Shown: piece by piece, positions 44,797-53,746 of the stretch
How the letters are laid out: each line of letters opens with the position of its first letter
Numbering within the stretch: position 1 is the first letter of the stretch
Origin: an uncultured Caulobacteraceae bacterium
GTDB lineage: Bacteria; Pseudomonadota; Alphaproteobacteria; Caulobacterales; Caulobacteraceae
Reading direction: 5' to 3'
NCBI GenBank assembly: GCA_903872075.1
Contig: CAIQJF010000086.1
Location: 1 to 64,000, forward strand
DNA length: 64,000 bases
Position numbers and translations under genes: made by a program
The notes under the pieces: generated by a model
Seen by the model: only the letters and a program-made list of their open reading frames with translations
What the model was told of the DNA's origin: nothing
The model's database searches: none

Positions 44797-46602
44797 TCAA
44801 GCCAGGCGGGTGAAACCGTCCGGGCTCCAGGCGTCGCTGCCGACGCCGTGGTGAACGGTGAACAGGCCTTCGGGGTCGTATCTGGCCTTCACACCGCTGA
44901 GGCGAGCGTAGTTCTCACCCCAATAGGCGTGGCGCCAGTCGGCGTTGAAATAGCTGCTTTCGGAGAGATAAGAGCCGGCGGTCGGCGCCAGTTCGCGAAG
45001 CGCCGAGGCGGCCGCGGCCACGCGTTGGGCGTTGCGATGGGCGAAGTCCATGTCCGGTCTCATGCCTACAAGGCCCACGTATTGCGGCGGGCCTCCGGTG
45101 GCGATGATCACCAGGGCGAACGCGGAGAGAGCCTCGGGGTTCATCGCCGTATTGCGGCTGGCGGCGATCATCTCCGGCGCGGCGCCGGACAAGCCCTTGT
45201 TGACATGCAGGGTTACGGTCAGGCTACGGCTCGCCTTGATCAGGGCGCCGGCCAGAGCGTCTCGCCGACCGGTCTCAAGCAACTCTTCGGACAGCCATAT
45301 CGAGTCGTAGCCGTGCAGAAACGCGCTGACCTGCCCCTGATCGCCCGCCCACCAGCCCTGGACCGAGGAGACATTCGGCCGGCTGTCGAAGTGCATATCC
45401 GTCGAGCCACTCCGGCGGTACGCCGCCACATCCCACGTGCCGCGCCCCAAGCCCGAATCCACCCGAAAGGGTTCGATAAACCGATAGTCACCGGGCAACG
45501 CGACCACCCAATCGACGAACGGTCGCCAAAGCGCCAAAGCAATCCGGTCGTCGAGACCCTGGCTGGCCATCGATATCTTGAGCACATTGTCCGGCTGAAT
45601 CGCGACCTCTTCGCCCCAGTTGGGATTAAGCAGGGCCTCGGAATAGAAGGCGAGGAACCGCGAAACCAGCCTTCGGAAGGCGTCGTCCGAGGTGGCCTTG
45701 ATGACCCCGTTCGCGCCGCCCATTCGCGCCGGCAGGTCGTGGGTGCGCAGGGTCACCCGGGTGATCACCCCGAGGCTGCCGCCGCCGCCGCCCTTCAGCG
45801 CCCAGAACAGGTCCGGGTCCCTGTAGGCGTTGACCGTGCGAATCCGGCCGTCCGCTGTCACCACCTCGGCCTCCAGGAGGTGCGCCGAGGATGTTCCGAA
45901 CCCCTTCGAATAGGAGCCGAAGCCGCCGCTCTGGATATGGCCGGCCACGCCGACGGTCGTGCAGCCACCGCCCTGCACATAGCGCCCAGCCCGGGTGGTC
46001 ACGGCGTCATAGAGGTCGATCCAAACGGCCCCCGCGCCGGCGGTCACGGCCGGGACCGGCGCCACGCCGGCGGGCGCGCCCCGCGGCGTGAAAGCGTCGA
46101 CGACGGTCACCGCCCGCATCGGGCGGGTCCAGATCATCAGGGAATCCGGCGCATTGGATGTGCCCAGATAGCTGTGGCCGCCGCCCTTCACCACCAGGCG
46201 CAGGCGATGGCGTCGGGCGAAGCTCACCGCGGCGGCGACGTCGGCGGCCGAGTGCGCGGCGACCACATAGGCGCTTGGCGCCGGCGCCCAGGCGTCGAGA
46301 TAGCCCGAGACCTGGGTTCCGGAGGGCTGATCACCGATGAAGAAGGGGTTCTGCAGGTTCTTGTAGAGCGTCCGGCAGCTGTCGCTCTTGGCGTCGGTTT
46401 CGCACGGCGCGAGGAGCGGTTCCGGACGGACTAGGTTCCCGCCGACGCGCTCGGCCAGGCTCTTCCAGGCCTGGGGCGAGGGCCAGGCCGAATCGCTTGG
46501 CCGAACCCTCCGGAACGAAGACGGCGCCGCGAGGGTTCGCCCCGCGACGCCGAATGTCATCGGGATGGCAGCGGCCATCCCCAGCAGTGCGCGTCTGTGC
46601 AT
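44797..46602 (-). CDS. Exported berberine-bridge-type FAD-linked oxidase
   Basis: 601 residues. A short Tat-like leader (HRRALLGMAAAIP) predicts export. The VAO/PCMH FAD domain has GGGHSYLGTSN, whose His is the usual covalent FAD site, and GGGCTTVGVAGH, whose Cys can form the second bond, so FAD is probably bicovalent. The C-terminal BBE motif is YWGENYARLSGVKARYDP. Such oxidases act on sugars, alkaloids or alcohols and make H2O2. It is 64 bases downstream of maoC in the same direction. Confidence 0.88.
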   Translation of the reverse strand: MHRRALLGMAAAIPMTFGVAGRTLAAPSSFRRVRPSDSAWPSPQAWKSLAERVGGNLVRPEPLLAPCETDAKSDSCRTLYKNLQNPFFIGDQPSGTQVSGYLDAWAPAPSAYVVAAHSAADVAAAVSFARRHRLRLVVKGGGHSYLGTSNAPDSLMIWTRPMRAVTVVDAFTPRGAPAGVAPVPAVTAGAGAVWIDLYDAVTTRAGRYVQGGGCTTVGVAGHIQSGGFGSYSKGFGTSSAHLLEAEVVTADGRIRTVNAYRDPDLFWALKGGGGGSLGVITRVTLRTHDLPARMGGANGVIKATSDDAFRRLVSRFLAFYSEALLNPNWGEEVAIQPDNVLKISMASQGLDDRIALALWRPFVDWVVALPGDYRFIEPFRVDSGLGRGTWDVAAYRRSGSTDMHFDSRPNVSSVQGWWAGDQGQVSAFLHGYDSIWLSEELLETGRRDALAGALIKASRSLTVTLHVNKGLSGAAPEMIAASRNTAMNPEALSAFALVIIATGGPPQYVGLVGMRPDMDFAHRNAQRVAAAASALRELAPTAGSYLSESSYFNADWRHAYWGENYARLSGVKARYDPEGLFTVHHGVGSDAWSPDGFTRLA

Positions 46603-46666
46603 TGGCCCCGCCTCCGTTGGGCGATCAGGATAGACCCTGATCGCGCCAACGGGGAGAGGCGTCGGA

Positions 46667-47116
46667 TCAGCCGCCGTAGATGACCGACATCGTCTCGGCG
46701 ACGCAGGCCGGGCGGGCTTCGCCTTCGATCTCGATGGTGCATTCGTTCTTGATCTGCAGGCCGCCGGCCTTGGCTTCCACGCCGATCAGTTTCTGACGCA
46801 GACGCACGCGCTTGCCGACGCGCACCATGTTGGTGAAGCGCACCTTGTCGGAACCGTAGTTGATGCCGCGGGTGACGCCCTTCACGGGCAGCATGCCGGC
46901 CGAGAGGAACGGGATCAGCGACAGGGTGAGATAGCCGTGAGCGATCGGGCCGCCCATTTCCTTGTTCGCGCGCTCGACATCGACGTGGATCCACTGGTGA
47001 TCGCCGGTCGCCTCGGCGAACTGATTCACGCGTTCCTGGGTGATCTCGAGCCAGTCGGACACGCCGACTTCCTGACCCACGAGACCGGGCAGATCCTTCA
47101 TTTCCACGGGCGCCAT
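46667..47116 (-). CDS. MaoC-family (R)-hydratase
   Basis: 149 residues from the ATG 8 bases after GGAG. A hot-dog fold with the hydratase-2 motif FAEATGDHQWIHVD (Asp and His catalytic) and GPIAHGYLTLSLIP. It hydrates enoyl-CoA to 3-hydroxyacyl-CoA. It lies 45 bases after an acyl-CoA synthetase gene, consistent with degradation of a CoA-activated acid. Confidence 0.92.
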   Translation of the reverse strand: MAPVEMKDLPGLVGQEVGVSDWLEITQERVNQFAEATGDHQWIHVDVERANKEMGGPIAHGYLTLSLIPFLSAGMLPVKGVTRGINYGSDKVRFTNMVRVGKRVRLRQKLIGVEAKAGGLQIKNECTIEIEGEARPACVAETMSVIYGG

Positions 47117-47161
47117 GGCCACGTCTCCTTTGTTGGTGGATGAAATTGCGAACGCAGAGGC

Positions 47162-48715
47162 CTAGCGGCCCCGCACGATGGGCGCCTCGGCCTTGCCCCA
47201 GTAGGCGTCGCGGATCAGACGCTTATAGAGCTTGCCCGTGGCGTGACGGGGCAGTTCCTGCATGAAATCGATCCGCCGCGGCGTCTTGACGTGGGACAGG
47301 TTGGCGCGGGCGTAGGCGTTGAGTTCGGCCGCGAGCTCCTCGCCGATATCGTTCCAGTCCGCCGGCTGGATGACGGCGACGACCTCCTCGCCCATCTCCT
47401 CGTGCGGCGCGCCGATCACGGCCACATCCGCCACCTTGGGATGTCCGATCAGCAGGTTCTCGATCTCCTGCGGATAGATGTTCACCCCGCCGGAGATGAT
47501 CATGAAGCTCTTGCGGTCGGTCAGGAACAGATAGCCGTCCTCGTCGACCCAGCCCACGTCGCCGAGCGTCGTCCAGCCATGGCGATTGCGGCTCTCGGCG
47601 GTCTTGGCCGGATCGTTGTGGTATTCGAACTCGCCGCCGCCGGCGAAATAGACCGTGCCCTCGGTGCGGGGCGGGACGGGATCGCCGTTCTCGTCGCAGA
47701 TCTTCAGTTCGGCCGTCATGCTGCGGCCGACCGAGCCCTTCTTGTTCAGCCACTCCTCGGAGGTGATGACGCAGAAGCCGTTGCCTTCAGTGCCGGCGTA
47801 GTACTCCTGCACGATGGGGCCCCACCAGCCGATCATCGCTTCCTTCACGGGCACCGGGCATGGCGCGGCGGCATGGAAGACCTTCTTCAGCGAGGAGACA
47901 TCGTAGCGGGCCCGTGCCTCCTCGGGCAGCTTAAGCATGCGCACGAAGTGGGTCGGCACCCACTGGGCGCAGGTCACCTTGTACTGTTCGATGTAGCCCA
48001 ACGCCTGCTCGGCGTCGAAGCGCTCCATCAGGATCACCGTGCCTCCGAGCGCATGCACGGCCATCGTCCACCCGAGCGGCGCCGCGTGATAGAGCGGCGC
48101 GGGCGAGAGGTAGACCATGTCCGGCTCATAGCCGAACAAGGCCTGGCCGATCATGGCCAGGCCGTTGGGCGCGTCGATCGGTTGCGGGCCATCGACCCCG
48201 GCGCGCTTCACGCCCTTGGGACGGCCGGTGGTGCCGGACGAATAGAGCATGGCCGAACCGGCGCTCTCATCGGCGATGGGCGTGACCGGCATCGGCGCGC
48301 GCGCCGCCTCGAAGTTTTCGAACGGCGCCTTGGCGCCCTCGACCATATAGAGCTTCACGCCGGGGATCAGGGGCGCGACCTCAAGGGCCACGTCCGCCAC
48401 GGCCGCGGAGGCGATCAACACCTTCGCGCCGCTGTCCTTCACGATGTACTCGACCTCGCCGACGGTGAGCTTCGAGGAGATACAGGTGAATCGCAGGCCC
48501 GATCGCTGGGCCGCCCACAGCACCTCGTAGTAGCGCGGACTGTTGTCCATGAAGATCGCGATGGCGTCGTTCGGCTGGACACCGAGGGCGCGGAACAGGT
48601 GGGCGCCCTGGTTCGAGCGTTCGTCGAGTTCGCGATAGGTGACCGTCTCACCCGAGGCGGCCATGATATAGGCGGCCTTGTCCGGCGTCGCCTTGGCGTG
48701 ATGGAACGGATGCAT
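47162..48715 (-). CDS. AMP-forming acyl-CoA synthetase
   Basis: 517 residues. YSSGTTGRPKG near residue 162, YYAGTEGNG near 308, GDVGWVDEDGYLFLTDRKSFM and the lysine motif ATGKLYKR are intact. It is a close paralogue of the enzyme at 4233-5774. It starts 2 bases after the GMC oxidoreductase stop, which ties alcohol/aldehyde oxidation to CoA activation. The acyl chain is unknown. Confidence 0.9.
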   Translation of the reverse strand: MHPFHHAKATPDKAAYIMAASGETVTYRELDERSNQGAHLFRALGVQPNDAIAIFMDNSPRYYEVLWAAQRSGLRFTCISSKLTVGEVEYIVKDSGAKVLIASAAVADVALEVAPLIPGVKLYMVEGAKAPFENFEAARAPMPVTPIADESAGSAMLYSSGTTGRPKGVKRAGVDGPQPIDAPNGLAMIGQALFGYEPDMVYLSPAPLYHAAPLGWTMAVHALGGTVILMERFDAEQALGYIEQYKVTCAQWVPTHFVRMLKLPEEARARYDVSSLKKVFHAAAPCPVPVKEAMIGWWGPIVQEYYAGTEGNGFCVITSEEWLNKKGSVGRSMTAELKICDENGDPVPPRTEGTVYFAGGGEFEYHNDPAKTAESRNRHGWTTLGDVGWVDEDGYLFLTDRKSFMIISGGVNIYPQEIENLLIGHPKVADVAVIGAPHEEMGEEVVAVIQPADWNDIGEELAAELNAYARANLSHVKTPRRIDFMQELPRHATGKLYKRLIRDAYWGKAEAPIVRGR

Positions 48716-48717
48716 CG

Positions 48718-50388
48718 TCAGGCCGCCAGCGCGCTGGCCGGCGCTTTTCCGAGAATCATATCGGCTGCTTTCTCCGCAATCATGATGGTGGGCGCGTTGG
48801 TGTTGCCCGAGACCAGGCGCGGCATGACCGAAGCGTCGACGACCCTCAGCCCTTCTACGCCGTGCACGCGAAGTTGGGCGTCCACGACGGCCATCGGGCC
48901 ACGGCCCATCTGGCAGGTGCCGACGGGGTGATAGATCGTCGAGCCGGCCATGCGGGCATAGGCCAGCAGCGCCTCATCGCTGTCGAGCGACGGCCCCGGC
49001 ATCATCTCATGGTCGATATAGGGCGTCAGGGCCGCCTGACCGGCAATCCGCCGACCCCACTTCAGAGAGGCCACCGCCACCTCCTGGTCGAGCGGGTCGG
49101 ACAGGTAGTTGGCCGTGATGCGCGGGTAGACCGACGGATCGGGTGACGCAATCTGGATGTGGCCGCGGCTCTCGGGCCGCACCTGGCAGGGCGCGATCGT
49201 CAGGCCCGGCTGGCTTTCGAGCTCCATCTTCTGTTCGGTGACCATCTTCTGCGTGTCCGAGGTGGCCGGCAGAATATGGAACTGGATGTCTGGACCGGCG
49301 AGATCGGGCCTGGACTTGCAGAAGGCGGCGATGTGGGCGGCCGAGAGGGTCAGGAGGCCTTTACGCTGGAAGACATATTTGAACGTCTCGCCGATGAAGC
49401 GGGCGCCCTTGGTCAGTTCGTTCACCGAAATGACGCCGGCCTTGAGCCGCCAGGTCATGGCGATCACATAGTGATCCTGCAGATTGCCGCCGACGCCGGG
49501 CAAATCGCTGACCACCGCGATGCCATGGTCCGCGAGGAGCTGACCTGGGCCAACACCGGACAGCTGAAGCAACTGGGGCGAGTTGATCGCCCCGCCGGAG
49601 AGGATCACTTCCTTGTTCGCGCGGGCAATCCGCTTCACGCCGTTCTGGGTGAACTCGACGCCGACCGCCTTCTTGCCCTCGAAAATCACCCGGGTGGTGA
49701 GCGCATTGGTCTCCACACGCAGGTTCGCGCGGCTCATCACCGGATGGAGGTAGGCCACGGCCGAGGAGCAGCGCTGACCGTTCTTAACCGTGAGCTGATA
49801 GTAGCTGACACCTTCCTGCTCAGCGCCGTTGACGTCGGCGTTCCGCGGCAGGCCGGCCTCGACACAGGCTTCGACAACCGCGTCGGACACCGGGTGGGTC
49901 TGTGTAACGTCAGAGACATTGAGCGGCCCGCCCACGGCGTGATGCTCTCCGGCGCCACGTTCCTGGTTCTCGGCGCGCAGGAAATAAGGGCGGACGTCGT
50001 CCCAGCCCCAGCCTTCGCAGCCCAGCTGGCGCCAGCCGTCATAGTCGGCGTGCTGGCCACGGATATAGAGCAGGCCGTTGATCGAGGATGAACCGCCGAG
50101 GACCTTGCCCCGTGGCCATACATGAGTGCGTCCGCCGGTGCCCGGGTCCGGCTCGGTCTCGTACAACCAGTTGACCTTCGGGTCCTTCAGGGTCTGCGAG
50201 TAGCCGACCGGCACGTGGATCATCAGATTGGAGAAGAACTGTCCCGGGTTCTTCGTCGGGCGGTCGTCGCCGCCGGCTTCCAGCAGTAACACCTTGTTGG
50301 CGGAATTGGCTGAGAGACGGTTCGCGAGCACGCACCCGGCCGACCCCGCGCCGACCACGATGTAATCCGCGCTCAAAGACTCGGCCAT
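48718..50388 (-). CDS. GMC-family FAD oxidoreductase, choline/alcohol dehydrogenase-like
   Basis: 556 residues from the ATG after CGGAGGAG. The N-terminal FAD motif is VVGAGSAGCVLANRL, followed by GGSSSINGLLYIRG. The C-terminal active His is in YHPVGTCQMG, with the Asn/His partner region in VSGNTNAPTIMIAEK. This layout covers choline dehydrogenase, AlkJ-type alkanol dehydrogenases and polyethylene-glycol dehydrogenase. With an acyl-CoA synthetase, a hydratase and a nearby CYP153-like gene, an aliphatic alcohol substrate is the best guess. First gene of the minus-strand operon. Confidence 0.92.
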   Translation of the reverse strand: MAESLSADYIVVGAGSAGCVLANRLSANSANKVLLLEAGGDDRPTKNPGQFFSNLMIHVPVGYSQTLKDPKVNWLYETEPDPGTGGRTHVWPRGKVLGGSSSINGLLYIRGQHADYDGWRQLGCEGWGWDDVRPYFLRAENQERGAGEHHAVGGPLNVSDVTQTHPVSDAVVEACVEAGLPRNADVNGAEQEGVSYYQLTVKNGQRCSSAVAYLHPVMSRANLRVETNALTTRVIFEGKKAVGVEFTQNGVKRIARANKEVILSGGAINSPQLLQLSGVGPGQLLADHGIAVVSDLPGVGGNLQDHYVIAMTWRLKAGVISVNELTKGARFIGETFKYVFQRKGLLTLSAAHIAAFCKSRPDLAGPDIQFHILPATSDTQKMVTEQKMELESQPGLTIAPCQVRPESRGHIQIASPDPSVYPRITANYLSDPLDQEVAVASLKWGRRIAGQAALTPYIDHEMMPGPSLDSDEALLAYARMAGSTIYHPVGTCQMGRGPMAVVDAQLRVHGVEGLRVVDASVMPRLVSGNTNAPTIMIAEKAADMILGKAPASALAA

Positions 50389-50582
50389 GGAACTCCTCCG
50401 GCGCCGGGGGGCGCTCCTGTGGGACGCCTTATGACGCCCCTTCCCCAAGGTCGTAAAGGGCGCACCGGCCCGCGCCCGAGGCCCGGCGGCGATGCGCCGC
50501 AATCATTGCTTGGTCTCCTCGCCGGCTTTCTGATTTAACCCGCCCCGGAAACGTCCTCTCAATGGTCCGCGAAGGAAACCCC

Positions 50583-51467
50583 ATGGCCAGTCCCACGTTC
50601 GAAACCCTGCTCTATTCGGTGGAGGAGGGGATCGCCACGATCACGCTCAACCGCCCCGAGAAACTCAACGCCTTCACCACCAAGATGATGTCCGAGATGA
50701 TCGAGGCCTTCGACATCACCGACGCTGACGACTCGGTGAAAGCCGTCATCGTGACAGGTTCCGGCCGCGCCTTCTGCGCCGGGGCGGATCTGTCTGCCGG
50801 CGGGGCGACGTTCGACTACGCCAAGTCCAGCGATCCTGCTCGTCTTGAGGCCCGCGTCGAAGGTGTGCAACGCGACGGCGGCGGCCGGGTCACCCTGCGC
50901 ATCTACGACAGCCTCAAGCCTGTCATCGCGGCGATCAACGGGCCGGCGGTGGGCATCGGCGTGACCATGCAGCTGGCGATGGACTTCCGGCTTGCATCGA
51001 CGGCGGCCCGTTTCGGCTTCGTGTTCGCCCGTCGCGGCATCAATCCCGAGGCCGCCTCGTCCTGGTTCCTGCCCCGCCTGGTAGGCATTCAGACCGCTCT
51101 GGAGTGGTGCTACACCGGCCGCGTGTTCCCGGCCCAGGAAGCCTTCGACAAGGGCCTGGTGCGTTCGCTGCACGAACCTGATGACCTCCTGCCGGCCGCC
51201 CGCGCGCTTGCTCGCGAGATCATCGACAACACCGCGCCAGTCTCCATCGCCCTGACGCGTCAGATGATCTGGCGCATGGCGGGCGCCGATCACCCCATGG
51301 AAGCCCACAAGGCCGATAGCCGGGCCATTCAGGCGCGGGGCGCCTCGGCGGATGCTCGGGAGGGCGTAACATCGTTCCTGGAGAAGCGTCCGGCAGCCTA
51401 TCCGAATCAGGTTTCATCTGACTTGCCTGATATCTGGCCAAACTGGGTCAAGCGTGACTTTATTTAA
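50583..51467 (+). CDS. Enoyl-CoA hydratase/isomerase family protein
   Basis: 294 residues from the ATG 7 bases after AAGGA; another ATG lies 21 bases upstream. The crotonase oxyanion segments GRAFCAGADLS and INGPAVGIGVTMQLAMDFRLAS are present. The catalytic acid region reads FARRGINPEAASSW, with one Glu in the place of the usual acid pair. It is divergent from the GMC gene over a 194-base gap and may share its regulation. Confidence 0.9.
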   Translation: MASPTFETLLYSVEEGIATITLNRPEKLNAFTTKMMSEMIEAFDITDADDSVKAVIVTGSGRAFCAGADLSAGGATFDYAKSSDPARLEARVEGVQRDGGGRVTLRIYDSLKPVIAAINGPAVGIGVTMQLAMDFRLASTAARFGFVFARRGINPEAASSWFLPRLVGIQTALEWCYTGRVFPAQEAFDKGLVRSLHEPDDLLPAARALAREIIDNTAPVSIALTRQMIWRMAGADHPMEAHKADSRAIQARGASADAREGVTSFLEKRPAAYPNQVSSDLPDIWPNWVKRDFI

Positions 51468-51506
51468 CAGTCTCACACACCGAACCCGCATTGAAGACCA
51501 AGCGTG

Positions 51507-51528
51507 GGCGGCGTTTTGACGCGCCGCC
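51507..51528. repeat. GC hairpin downstream of the enoyl-CoA hydratase gene
   Basis: GGCGGCG-TTTTGACG-CGCCGCC has 7-base stems and no T-run after it. It is a possible transcript end before the mucR promoter. Confidence 0.4.
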
Positions 51529-51530
51529 AA

Positions 51531-51653
51531 TTCACTTGTCGTTTATAGCGTAGTTCTACGACTTGTATTAATCACGCCATTTCCATAGAAGCCGTGGAAT
51601 CGGAACGGTACTCGGCCCTTCCGAAGCGTAAATTTAGGATCAGAGAATTCACC
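51531..51653 (+). promoter_or_regulatory. AT-rich mucR leader with a palindrome
   Basis: This stretch is strikingly AT-rich for the window. It contains CGTAG-TT-CTACG (51549-51560), TATTAAT (51566-51572) as a possible -10, and GAATC (51597-51601), which matches the GANTC methylation site of CcrM. MucR proteins bind AT-rich DNA with T-A steps and repress their own genes, so autoregulation is likely. Confidence 0.5.
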
Positions 51654-52079
51654 ATGAGCGACAAGGCTGAAATTATCGAGTTAACCGCGGAGATCGTGGC
51701 CTCCTATGTGGAGAACAACACGCTCACCACCAGCGACCTGCCCGCCCTGATTCAAAGCGTGCACCGCGCCCTCACGTCCATCTCTACCGGCGGCGAACCC
51801 GTCGAAGTTGCGCCCAAGGAACCTGCCGTTCCCGTTCGTCGTTCGATCACACCCGACTATCTGGTGTGCTTGGAAGACGGCCGCAAATTCAAGTCCCTGA
51901 AGCGTCACCTTCGCACCAAGTACAACCTGAGCCCTGAAGACTACCGGGCCAAGTGGGGTCTGGCGAAGGATTACCCGATGGTTGCCCCGAACTACGCCAA
52001 GGCTCGCTCGGACCTGGCCAAGCAGATGGGCCTCGGCCAAGGCGGCCGTCAGGCCCCCAAGGCTACCAAGCGCCGCTAA
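51654..52079 (+). CDS. mucR: MucR/Ros-family transcriptional regulator
   Basis: 141 residues from the ATG beginning MSDKAEIIEL. The N-terminal oligomerisation part (LTAEIVASYVENN) and the Ros-type finger (CLEDGRKFKSLKRHL, then SPEDYRAKWGL) are clear. Of the four Ros zinc ligands only Cys72 and His85 remain; the other positions are Asp75 and Lys89/Tyr90, so zinc binding is doubtful. In Caulobacter, MucR proteins work with SciP on cell-cycle promoters. An isolated gene. Confidence 0.93.
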   Translation: MSDKAEIIELTAEIVASYVENNTLTTSDLPALIQSVHRALTSISTGGEPVEVAPKEPAVPVRRSITPDYLVCLEDGRKFKSLKRHLRTKYNLSPEDYRAKWGLAKDYPMVAPNYAKARSDLAKQMGLGQGGRQAPKATKRR

Positions 52080-52171
52080 GCGACGGGTTCCCGCGTCTGC
52101 CTTTCGGCCGGGTCACCAGCCGACGGGGGAGGAAGCAGGCGCGGGCCCGATCGATTGTCCGGCGTGTGGTG

Positions 52172-52612
52172 TCAGACCGCGCCGGCCGCATCCCGCCGGA
52201 TGCGTTCGACCATGGAAAACAGGCCGTTGGATCGCTGTTGCGACAGGGCCCCGGTCAATCCAAGACGCCCCAGGGCGCTCTTCACATCGAATTCAAGTAT
52301 GTCGCTGACCTTGCGTCCCGAATACAGGCGCATCAGCACCGCGATCAGTCCACGCACGATGTGTGCGTCGGAATCACCGCGAAAGGCCAGTACGCCGGGC
52401 GCCACAGACTCCGTCACCAGCCAGACCTGACTCGCACAGCCTCTGACCTTGTTGACATCGGACCGCTCGGCGTCCGACAGCGGCGACAGGTCGCGTCCGA
52501 GATCGATCACATGCCGATACCGTTCCTCCCAGTCGCCCAATATGTCGAACTCATCCTGCAGTTCGGCCAGGGCAAGTTCGATCGTGGACGGAGATACAGG
52601 CAGGGTGCTCAT
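52172..52612 (-). CDS. sufE: SufE family sulfur acceptor
   Basis: 146 residues from the ATG starting MSTLPVSP. The acceptor cysteine lies in VRGCASQVWL. SufE takes the persulfide from SufS and passes it to the SufBCD scaffold. No other suf gene is in the window. Divergent from a histidine kinase gene, 77 bases apart. Confidence 0.95.
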   Translation of the reverse strand: MSTLPVSPSTIELALAELQDEFDILGDWEERYRHVIDLGRDLSPLSDAERSDVNKVRGCASQVWLVTESVAPGVLAFRGDSDAHIVRGLIAVLMRLYSGRKVSDILEFDVKSALGRLGLTGALSQQRSNGLFSMVERIRRDAAGAV

Positions 52613-52689
52613 GGCGCGGCTTTTGGCCCGAAGGCGTCCCGGTGGCAACCACCCTCCCCCGGACGCCCGCGGCGGGCCATAGTAGGCCT

Positions 52690-53355
52690 GTGACTGAATC
52701 CCCGCCCTCGACCGACGCCGCCGCCGCGGCTCATCCGCTTGCGCTGCTGGCGCATGAGCTTCGCACGCCGCTCACCGCCCTGATCGGCTATGCGGAAGCC
52801 ATGCGCGACGCCGCCTTTGGCCCGGTCAATCCGCCGTATGATGCCCACGCGGCCACCATGACCAAGGCCGCGCGCCATTTGCTGGCCTTGGTCGACGATC
52901 TGACAACTATTGCCAAAGCAGACTCCGGAATCTGGACACGGGCCCCGGACCAGGTTGACCTGGCGATGCTGGGCCGTGAGGTCCTGGACCTGCTCGCACC
53001 ACGGGCGGCAGTCGCCGACGTCACGCTACGTCTTGAGTCGGCTGGCGCCGTGGGCGAACTATCCGCCGACCGTCGTGGCCTGACCCAGATCCTGCTGAAC
53101 CTCCTCGACAATGCCCTGAAACACACGGGCGGCGGGGGGACGATAACGCTCTCGCTCTCGCAGAGCGTCGAGACCCTGTTCATCGTAGTGTCCGACACGG
53201 GCAGGCAGGCGGAAGCTCCCGTGACCGGCGAAGGCATTGGCCTTCGCCTCGTTCGCGCCTTGTGCGCGGCGCAGGGCGGGACCATGACCCTGACGCACCT
53301 GCCCGAGGGCGGCGCCCGGGCGGAGCTGGTCCTGCCGGTCAATCTGGAAGGCTGA
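52690..53355 (+). CDS. Small soluble histidine kinase without a sensor domain
   Basis: 221 residues from a GTG; the start is not certain. The H box LLAHELRTPLTALIGYAEAM begins near residue 20, the N box is LLNLLDNALKHTG, and the ATP lid has SDTG then GEGIGLRLVRAL. There is no membrane segment, PAS domain or receiver, and no response regulator nearby. It must sense through a partner or act as part of a phosphorelay. DUF1491 follows 4 bases later. Confidence 0.88.
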   Translation: MTESPPSTDAAAAAHPLALLAHELRTPLTALIGYAEAMRDAAFGPVNPPYDAHAATMTKAARHLLALVDDLTTIAKADSGIWTRAPDQVDLAMLGREVLDLLAPRAAVADVTLRLESAGAVGELSADRRGLTQILLNLLDNALKHTGGGGTITLSLSQSVETLFIVVSDTGRQAEAPVTGEGIGLRLVRALCAAQGGTMTLTHLPEGGARAELVLPVNLEG

Positions 53356-53359
53356 AGCG

Positions 53360-53692
53360 ATGCGGCTGTCGAGCGATATCTGGGTCTACGCCCTGATCCG
53401 CCGGGTGGAACTCGCCGGATCGTTCGCCACCGTGGCGCGCAAGGGTGACGCCCGCGGCGGAGCGGTGCTGGTGAAGACCCTCGATCGCAAGACCGGCAGG
53501 ACGAACCTGTGGTCGGAAACGGTGGGCGGCGATGGCGAGACCTTGTGGATGCGGCCGGTGACCAGCGAGGCGGAAGCCGACGTCGACGCCTATGTTGGCC
53601 GCGCGGCCCGGATCGACCCGGACATCTGGGTGGTCGAAATCGAGGACGCCGACGGCAAACGTTTCTTCACCGAGCCGACCGCGGACTCCTAA
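53360..53692 (+). CDS. DUF1491 family protein
   Basis: 110 residues. The family pattern is clear: WVYALIRRVELAGSFATVAR, then KGDARGGAVLVK, and a C-terminal DPDIWVVEIED. DUF1491 proteins are conserved in alphaproteobacteria, with unknown function. It follows the histidine kinase gene by 4 bases and precedes prfC by 54. Confidence 0.9.
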   Translation: MRLSSDIWVYALIRRVELAGSFATVARKGDARGGAVLVKTLDRKTGRTNLWSETVGGDGETLWMRPVTSEAEADVDAYVGRAARIDPDIWVVEIEDADGKRFFTEPTADS

Positions 53693-53746
53693 GATCGGCC
53701 GAGCGACGCATTTGCCTCGCGCGGCTACGCAAGGTATCGCCCGCCC

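Noticed and set aside
50501-50540. Sigma-70 promoter before the enoyl-CoA hydratase gene (TTGCTT ... GATTTA)
   Set aside because: The spacing between the two hexamers is about 20 bases and the -10 is poor.
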